Below, piece by piece: positions 29,110-33,069 of a stretch of 33,069 bases of DNA; the first letter of the stretch is position 1; each line of letters begins with the position of its first letter. Source of the stretch: a virus; IMG/VR virus record IMGVR_UViG_3300048591_000988, positions 1 to 33,069 of that record. One strand, written 5' to 3'. The notes beneath the pieces were generated by a model. The model was not told the DNA's origin, made no database searches, and worked only from the letters and a program-made list of their open reading frames with translations. A program made the translations under genes and the position numbers.

Positions 29110-29457
29110 ATGCCAGAGCGGGCGCCGTCGGCGTGTCGGCGGCCGGGGTGCCGTGGCCTGGTACGCAACGGGGTGTGCTCGGTGTGCGGGTCGCTGCGTC
29201 GTCGGAGCGACAAGGAGATCGATGATCGGCGCGGGTCGTCGTCACGGCGTGGGTATGGCAGCCGCTGGCAGCGGTGGCGAGCCATGTACCTGCGGTCGCA
29301 CCGGCTGTGTGTGATATGCCTGCGTAATGGTCGCGTCGAGCCTGCGACCGACGTGCATCACATCATTCCCAAACGCGACGGCGGGCTAGACATCGAGAGC
29401 AATCTGCAGGCGCTGTGCCATAGCTGTCACAGCCGGATTACGAATGCGGGCGGCTAG
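29110..29457 (+). CDS. HNH endonuclease, packaging-associated
   Basis: The protein has 115 residues. N-terminal Cys pairs (CRRPGC, CSVC), basic middle, then the HNH core: CVIC (C98-region), DVHHIIPKRDGG, LDIESNLQALCHSCH. An HNH next to the terminase genes is typical of HK97-like cos phages, where it stimulates terminase cutting. Lies between the CHAT-like gene and the small terminase; TGATATG links it to the upstream stop. Confidence 0.9.
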   Translation: MPERAPSACRRPGCRGLVRNGVCSVCGSLRRRSDKEIDDRRGSSSRRGYGSRWQRWRAMYLRSHRLCVICLRNGRVEPATDVHHIIPKRDGGLDIESNLQALCHSCHSRITNAGG

Positions 29458-29552
29458 GCCACCGGAGGGGGGATCGACAATTTGCTAGGGCGACGAGCTA
29501 GACCGGCATCGAAGCAAAACTTTCGCACGGAAGAAAATCTGGAAATTGTGAG

Positions 29553-29990
29553 ATGGGGAATTTCCTGTCAGGGCAGAGGGGTGTAGTGGCACAGCAGCAG
29601 CATGGGGAGCCGCTGGCGATACCTGACGGCCTTGACCCGACGTTGCTGCCGTACTGGGAAACAGTTGCCGCCCTGTTGCCAAAGGGGGTGGCCGCCAAGC
29701 ATGACACGCAGATTGTGTTGCAACTGTGCCAGGCGCTGCATGTGCGCGACCGCGCGTATGAGCAAATTCTGAGCGGCGGCATTGAGGTGGCGGACGCCGC
29801 GCATGGGGGCGAGCCACGCCGGAACCCGGCAATCATTACGTGGCGGCAGGCGGCAGACATGGCGACAGGATTGATGAATCTGCTTGGTCTGTCGCCGATC
29901 AGCAGAGCACGGATACAGTCAGCCGATGGCGAAAAAGCAGACCCTCTCTCTGAGTTCATCCGGCGGCGGCACGCGTCGGACTCGGAGTAG
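29553..29990 (+). CDS. terS: Terminase small subunit, P27 family
   Basis: The protein has 145 residues. GLDPTLLPYWETVAALLPKG, then AAKHDTQIVLQLCQALHVRD, then RRNPAIITWRQAADMATGLM and the diagnostic LGLSPISRARI match the P27-type small terminase, which recognises phage DNA for packaging. ATG 29553 has a weak ribosome site; a GTG at 29586 (AQQQHGEP) has a better one (AGAGGGG) and may be the true start. The 3' end overlaps the large subunit. Confidence 0.88.
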   Translation: MGNFLSGQRGVVAQQQHGEPLAIPDGLDPTLLPYWETVAALLPKGVAAKHDTQIVLQLCQALHVRDRAYEQILSGGIEVADAAHGGEPRRNPAIITWRQAADMATGLMNLLGLSPISRARIQSADGEKADPLSEFIRRRHASDSE

Positions 29991-31659
29991 GAAGCACCCG
30001 GCTGAACGGTACATTGACAACGTTATACGCGGGAAGGTGGTCGCGTGCCGATGGGTGCGGCTGTTCTGTGAGCGGCATAAGCGGGACCTGAAGCGGGGAC
30101 GCCAGCGCGGGCTGGTCTTCGACCGGGATGCTGCGGCGCATGCGATTGAGTGGTTCGATTATCTGCACCACAGCAAAGGGCGGTGGGCTGGACGGCTGAT
30201 CGAGCTGGAGCCGTGGCAACAGGCGATTCTTTGGGTGCTGTTTGGGTGGCATCGGAGATCGGGGGGGCGGCGGTTTCGGTCTGGCTATGTCGAAATTGCA
30301 CGTAAGAATGGCAAAAGCACGTTGGCCAGCGGGCTGGCGCTGTATATGCTGATCGCCGACGGTGAGGCCGGGGCGGAGGTGTACTCGGCGGCGACGAAGC
30401 GTGACCAGGCGAAAATTACGTGGGATGAGGCGGCGCGGATGGTCAAGGCGTCGCCGCACCTGCGCCGGCACGTGACGGTGCATAAGGACAGGCTCTTTCT
30501 GAAGTGGGACACGGCGAGCCTGTTTGTGCCGCTGGGGCGTGACTCGGACACGATGGACGGGCTGAATGTGCATTGTGCGATTGTCGACGAGCTGCACGCC
30601 CATCGCACGTCGGAAATTTGGGATGTGCTGGAGACGGGGACAGGGGCACGCACGCAGCCGCTGATGTTTGGGATTACGACGGCAGGGTTCAACCAGTCGT
30701 CGTTCTGTTACGAGCGCCGGCGCTATACGCTGCAGGTGCTGGACGGTGTGATCGAGGATGATTCCCATTTTGGGATAATCTTCACGCTGGATGAGGGGGA
30801 CGACGAGTGGGACGAGCGCAATTGGATCAAGGCGAATCCCAACCTGGGCGTGAGTGTGGATTTGATCGATCTGCGCGAGCAGGCGCGCAAGGCCAGGGAG
30901 ATCGCCAGCGCGCTGACCTCCTTTCTGACGAAGCGGCTGAATGTCTGGACTCGCGCGTCGGAGCAGTTCATTCACCCGGACAAGTGGCGGGGCTGCGGCG
31001 GGGTGTTCGACCCGGCGGCGCTGGCCGGGCGCACGTGCTATGGCGGGCTGGATTTGTCGAGCACGTTGGATATTACGGCGTGGGTGCTGGTCTTTCCGCC
31101 GACTGAGGATGATCCATTGTGGCGGGTGCTGCCGCGGTTTTGGGTGCCGGAGACGGCCATGCACGAGCGCAGCAGGCGTGACCAGGTGCCGTATGATGCG
31201 TGGGTGCGCCAGGGCTGGATCGAGGCGATTCCTGGCGATGTGATCGATTATGAGTTTGTGTATGCCCAGATCGACCGGGACGCCCAGTTGTATGACGTGC
31301 GCGAGGTTGGGTTTGATCGTTGGGGGGCTGCCTCGATTTATCTGTGGTTCGCTGCGCGTGGGATGACGGTGGTGCAGATTGGGCAAGGGTACCAGTCGAT
31401 GTCGGCGCCGATGAAGGAGATGGAGAAGTTGATTGTGAGTGGTCAGCTTGCGCACGGCGACAATCCTGTGCTGACGTGGATGGCGTATAACCTGGTTGCA
31501 CAGCGCGACCCGGCAGGCAATGTGAAGCCGGACAAGAAGCATAGTGGCGAAAAAATTGACGGGATGGTTGCGATGGTGATGGCGTTGTCACGGGCGACGC
31601 TGCATGACGCAGAAAGCCAACGCTCGGTGTATGAGGAGAGGGGGATTCGGTCGCTATGA
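29926..31659 (+). CDS. terL: Terminase large subunit
   Basis: The protein has 577 residues from ATG 29926 (a TTG at 29884 would add 14 residues). ATPase domain: Walker A-type ARKNGKST (125-132), Walker B CAIVDELHAH (D221, E222), coupling motif GITTAGF. Nuclease domain: YGGLDLSSTLDITAWVLVF, VGFDRWGAASIYLWF and KIDGMVAMVMAL carry the RNase H-like acidic residues. It pumps DNA into the prohead and cuts it. Resembles HK97-type (cos) enzymes. The stop overlaps the next start as ATGA. Confidence 0.95.
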   Translation: MAKKQTLSLSSSGGGTRRTRSRKHPAERYIDNVIRGKVVACRWVRLFCERHKRDLKRGRQRGLVFDRDAAAHAIEWFDYLHHSKGRWAGRLIELEPWQQAILWVLFGWHRRSGGRRFRSGYVEIARKNGKSTLASGLALYMLIADGEAGAEVYSAATKRDQAKITWDEAARMVKASPHLRRHVTVHKDRLFLKWDTASLFVPLGRDSDTMDGLNVHCAIVDELHAHRTSEIWDVLETGTGARTQPLMFGITTAGFNQSSFCYERRRYTLQVLDGVIEDDSHFGIIFTLDEGDDEWDERNWIKANPNLGVSVDLIDLREQARKAREIASALTSFLTKRLNVWTRASEQFIHPDKWRGCGGVFDPAALAGRTCYGGLDLSSTLDITAWVLVFPPTEDDPLWRVLPRFWVPETAMHERSRRDQVPYDAWVRQGWIEAIPGDVIDYEFVYAQIDRDAQLYDVREVGFDRWGAASIYLWFAARGMTVVQIGQGYQSMSAPMKEMEKLIVSGQLAHGDNPVLTWMAYNLVAQRDPAGNVKPDKKHSGEKIDGMVAMVMALSRATLHDAESQRSVYEERGIRSL

Positions 31660-31871
31660 GTGAGTTGCGAGGGGCGAAACGCGTGGGGCGTGTCGGGGTC
31701 GATGATGTGTTGGTGCTGGCCGGGGTGGTGGTGTTGGGGCTGGCGATTTGGACGATGTGGGGCGTGGGTGCGGTGTTGGCCTATGCCGGGGCGTTGTTGG
31801 TGTCGCTGGGGGTGCTGGCCGGGTGGGCGCAGGCGCGACGCGGGCGAGGGGCGAGGGGCGAGGGGCGATAG
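31656..31871 (+). CDS. Small two-TM protein after terL
   Basis: The protein has 71 residues. Two membrane segments (VLVLAGVVVLGLAIWTMWG and VLAYAGALLVSLGVLAGW) and an Arg/Gly tail encoded by GGCGAGG heptamers. Small membrane proteins often sit between large terminase and portal in siphophages. A holin-like role is possible but unsupported. Confidence 0.75.
   Translation: MSELRGAKRVGRVGVDDVLVLAGVVVLGLAIWTMWGVGAVLAYAGALLVSLGVLAGWAQARRGRGARGEGR
31843..31866. repeat. Heptanucleotide array 3 inside a coding tail
   Basis: Three GGCGAGG units followed by GGCGATA form the 3' end of the small membrane protein gene. A related octamer, GAGATTGG, repeats three times at 32107-32130 at the end of the next gene. 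Confidence 0.7.
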
Positions 31872-31890
31872 GATCGCCGGGGTGATTCCG

Positions 31891-32130
31891 ATGGGGGAGG
31901 CGATGCTGAGCGATATGCTACCCACTGAGCGGATTGCGTTGGCGGCGTTCCGGTTGGCGCAGGGGCGCGCGGTGACGGTGCGGTCGCTGGCAAGTGAGTT
32001 GGAGATTACGCCGCGGGGCGCCAGGTCGATGTTGGAGCGGATGAGTCGGGTGGTGCCGCTGGTCGACGATGGCGGGGTGTGGCGGGTGGCGGAGGATGAG
32101 AAAGAAGAGATTGGGAGATTGGGAGATTAG
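31891..32130 (+). CDS. Small winged-helix protein
   Basis: The protein has 79 residues from ATG 31891; ATGs at 31903 and 31915 are alternatives. PTERIALAAFRLAQGRAVTV, then RSLASELEITPRGARSMLERM, then strands VPLVDDGGVWRVAE form a compact winged helix like small transcription regulators. Its C-terminal IGRLGD comes from the GAGATTGG repeat. Probable DNA-binding regulator of late genes, an inference from fold. Confidence 0.72.
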   Translation: MGEAMLSDMLPTERIALAAFRLAQGRAVTVRSLASELEITPRGARSMLERMSRVVPLVDDGGVWRVAEDEKEEIGRLGD

Positions 32131-32165
32131 AGGTTGCGCTGATGGCGCAGAAAGAGGGAGCTGAT

Positions 32166-32588
32166 ATGGGAAAGTGCGCAGTGCCGTATCCGCGTGGTGT
32201 GCGGCGTCCAGGGTATCTCAAGCCCGTTTACGACGACATGCGCAGGGGATTGACCGAAAAAGAAAAACGACTTGGGTTACAGTGGCCGCAGTATTTGTAT
32301 AAGTACACATTGTTTGATGTGCATCGAAAGGCGCTAGAGTGGGGCGCCCACGTCACAGAAGAATTTGCTAAAACGTACTGCGACGCCATTGGCTCGACGA
32401 TCAGGGTGCTCTCTCTTGCCCCGGACGACATTGTGATTGTGCAGTATCCCGGTAAATTGTCGGATAAGGCTCTTGAGCGGCTCGTTGAAAGTGTGGGGCG
32501 TTATTTCCCCAACAAAATTATGGTGCTTGAAGAAGGAATGACGATTGGGGTTGTGACGGCAAAAGAGAAAGCGGAAGTTGATGGCTAA
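32166..32588 (+). CDS. Hypothetical protein with atypical composition
   Basis: The protein has 140 residues from ATG 32166, which has GAGGGAG upstream; ATG 32142 is an alternative. DDIVIVQYPGKLSDKALERL and YFPNKIMVLEEGMTIGVV are strand-helix-strand units seen in small phage proteins of unknown role. The region 32230-32560 is visibly less GC-rich than its surroundings and uses more AAA, TTA and AGG codons, which suggests recent acquisition. Confidence 0.75.
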   Translation: MGKCAVPYPRGVRRPGYLKPVYDDMRRGLTEKEKRLGLQWPQYLYKYTLFDVHRKALEWGAHVTEEFAKTYCDAIGSTIRVLSLAPDDIVIVQYPGKLSDKALERLVESVGRYFPNKIMVLEEGMTIGVVTAKEKAEVDG

Positions 32589-32823
32589 GTGGAAGCGGCG
32601 CCGAAGCCGGCATGTGGCGGCAGGTCTGAATCGATATTATTCGTTGCAGGGGCACATGATTCGCCCCTGGGAGGACGATGATGGGGCGACGGCTGAAGGC
32701 CAGGTCGGGGGCGGAGTACGATGCGATCAGCCGCTGGCGGCATCGGCGGAACTGGCTGCATGTGCGGCGGAGCTTTTGGAAGCGGGCGATGCGTCGCCGG
32801 GAGAGAAAGGCGGCACGGGTTGA
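32581..32823 (+). CDS. Doubtful small ORF overlapping the next gene
   Basis: The protein would have about 80 residues. The first 35 (AKWKRRRSRHVAAGLNRYYS and following) are plausible and otherwise unaccounted for, but the rest overlaps a more convincing gene in another frame. The N-terminal part may be real and the extension accidental, or a frameshift may separate the two. Low confidence. Confidence 0.4.
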   Translation: MAKWKRRRSRHVAAGLNRYYSLQGHMIRPWEDDDGATAEGQVGGGVRCDQPLAASAELAACAAELLEAGDASPGEKGGTG

Positions 32824-32851
32824 CGTGCGCAGAACGCACGTGCTAGAATGA
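32678..32851 (+). CDS. Small basic phage protein (57 residues)
   Basis: Starts at ATG-ATG 32678/32681 with GGGAGG just upstream. RRLKARSGAEYDAISRWRHR and KRAMRRRERKAARVD resemble a small basic protein often found beside terminase or portal genes in siphophages, with a conserved G-x-E-x-D-A motif and an Arg-rich end. Function unknown. Its 3' end overlaps the promoter of the junction ncRNA. Confidence 0.65.
   Translation: MMGRRLKARSGAEYDAISRWRHRRNWLHVRRSFWKRAMRRRERKAARVDVRRTHVLE
32820..32849 (+). promoter_or_regulatory. Promoter of the junction ncRNA
   Basis: TTGACG (32820-32825), 18-bp spacer, TAGAAT (32844-32849). The spacer contains a palindrome (ACGTGCG-CAGAA-CGCACGT, 32823-32841), a likely operator. 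The expected start is near 32856, exactly where a 12-bp helix begins. Confidence 0.68.
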
Positions 32852-32855
32852 TTGT

Positions 32856-33069
32856 GCGTGGCCGGTGTGCTGGGTGCATCTGCGCTTGGCGACTTCGGGG
32901 GCATCGGTCACGCTTAACTGCGGTGGGGCGATGGGTAGCCCGACGGGCGTAATGCCTGCATGTTGCCGGTTCGAGTCCGGCGCCGCAACCATAACGGTAC
33001 GGCGCCAATAATTAGCCGATTGATCAATGTGGCTTGGCAACCCTGACAGGTCACAGGAAAAGGGGACGG
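32856..33069 (+). ncRNA. Structured noncoding RNA with tRNA-like 3' part, crossing the contig junction
   Basis: The RNA would run from about 32856 through the junction to 147 (circular), about 234 nt. It opens with a 12-bp helix GCGTGGCCGGTG/CATCGGTCACGC (32856-32867/32902-32913). At 32919-32991 it is laid out like a tRNA: acceptor TGCGGT/GCCGCA, D arm GGGC-GATGGGTA-GCCC, 23 nt for the anticodon and variable parts, T arm GCCGG-TTCGAGT-CCGGC and terminal A-CCA. The acceptor is one pair short and the loop CGTAATG lacks U33, so it is not a normal tRNA. An alternative hairpin, GGCGCCG/CGGCGCC (32979-32985/33000-33006), competes with it. It ends at a strong terminator. Confidence 0.55.
32943..33069. 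repeat. Terminal direct repeat, right copy (circular contig overlap)
   Basis: Identical to 1-127; see the left copy. One of the two copies is redundant on the circle. Confidence 0.93.

Noticed and set aside
32919-32991. A functional canonical tRNA gene
   Set aside because: Arms and CCA are in place, but the acceptor has six pairs, the spacer before the D arm is one base short and the anticodon loop has G where U33 should be. Reported as tRNA-like instead.

Overview
The window is a complete, circular, GC-rich temperate siphophage genome that was opened at an arbitrary point. The first 127 bases are repeated exactly as the last 127, which is what an assembler leaves on a closed circle, so the unit length is 32,942 bp. 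It carries a full HK97-type head and tail module, together with a plasmid-type ParA/ParB pair, an initiator gene containing iterons, an FtsK-like translocase and a tyrosine integrase. I read it as a phage-plasmid. The host is uncertain. Pro/Thr-rich ATP-type linkers and short heptanucleotide arrays between genes resemble what I know from Chloroflexota; this is an inference only.

Layout, on the circle. Rightward late region: 27888 through the contig junction to 15126. It starts with a two-gene membrane module (a small two-TM protein and a membrane-anchored CHAT-type peptidase-like protein). HNH endonuclease, terminase small and large subunits and several small genes follow. A noncoding RNA locus with its own promoter and terminator spans the contig junction. 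After it come portal (fused to a MuF-like domain), prohead protease, major capsid protein, two glycosyltransferases, connectors, tail completion, major tail protein, chaperone, tape measure, Dit, Tal and tail-tip proteins. It ends at a strong bidirectional terminator (15131-15171).

Leftward region: 24783 down to 15184, about 17 tightly overlapping genes, many with ATGA or GTGA stop/start overlaps. In order of transcription these are nine small accessory genes (two of them tiny single-TM proteins), a DnaD-like initiator with the predicted origin inside its coding sequence, a DnaC-like helicase loader and a membrane protein. A 144-bp block of three hairpins follows, with complementary loops and terminator/antisense features, and then the FtsK/HerA-like ATPase, a hypothetical protein, a two-TM protein, ParA and ParB.

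Integration and control region: 24784-27860. It holds an intergenic region with several inverted repeats, the integrase, a densely paired RNA-like block just after the integrase stop, a leftward excisionase-like HTH gene with a near-consensus promoter, and a rightward DUF4236/SH3/sunset-domain membrane protein.

Four copies of a 16-bp near-palindrome, GTTTTCCTGGGAAAAC, lie between genes around the circle. Two of them flank the parAB genes, so they are the best candidates for the ParB-binding centromere. No endolysin or holin was recognised.
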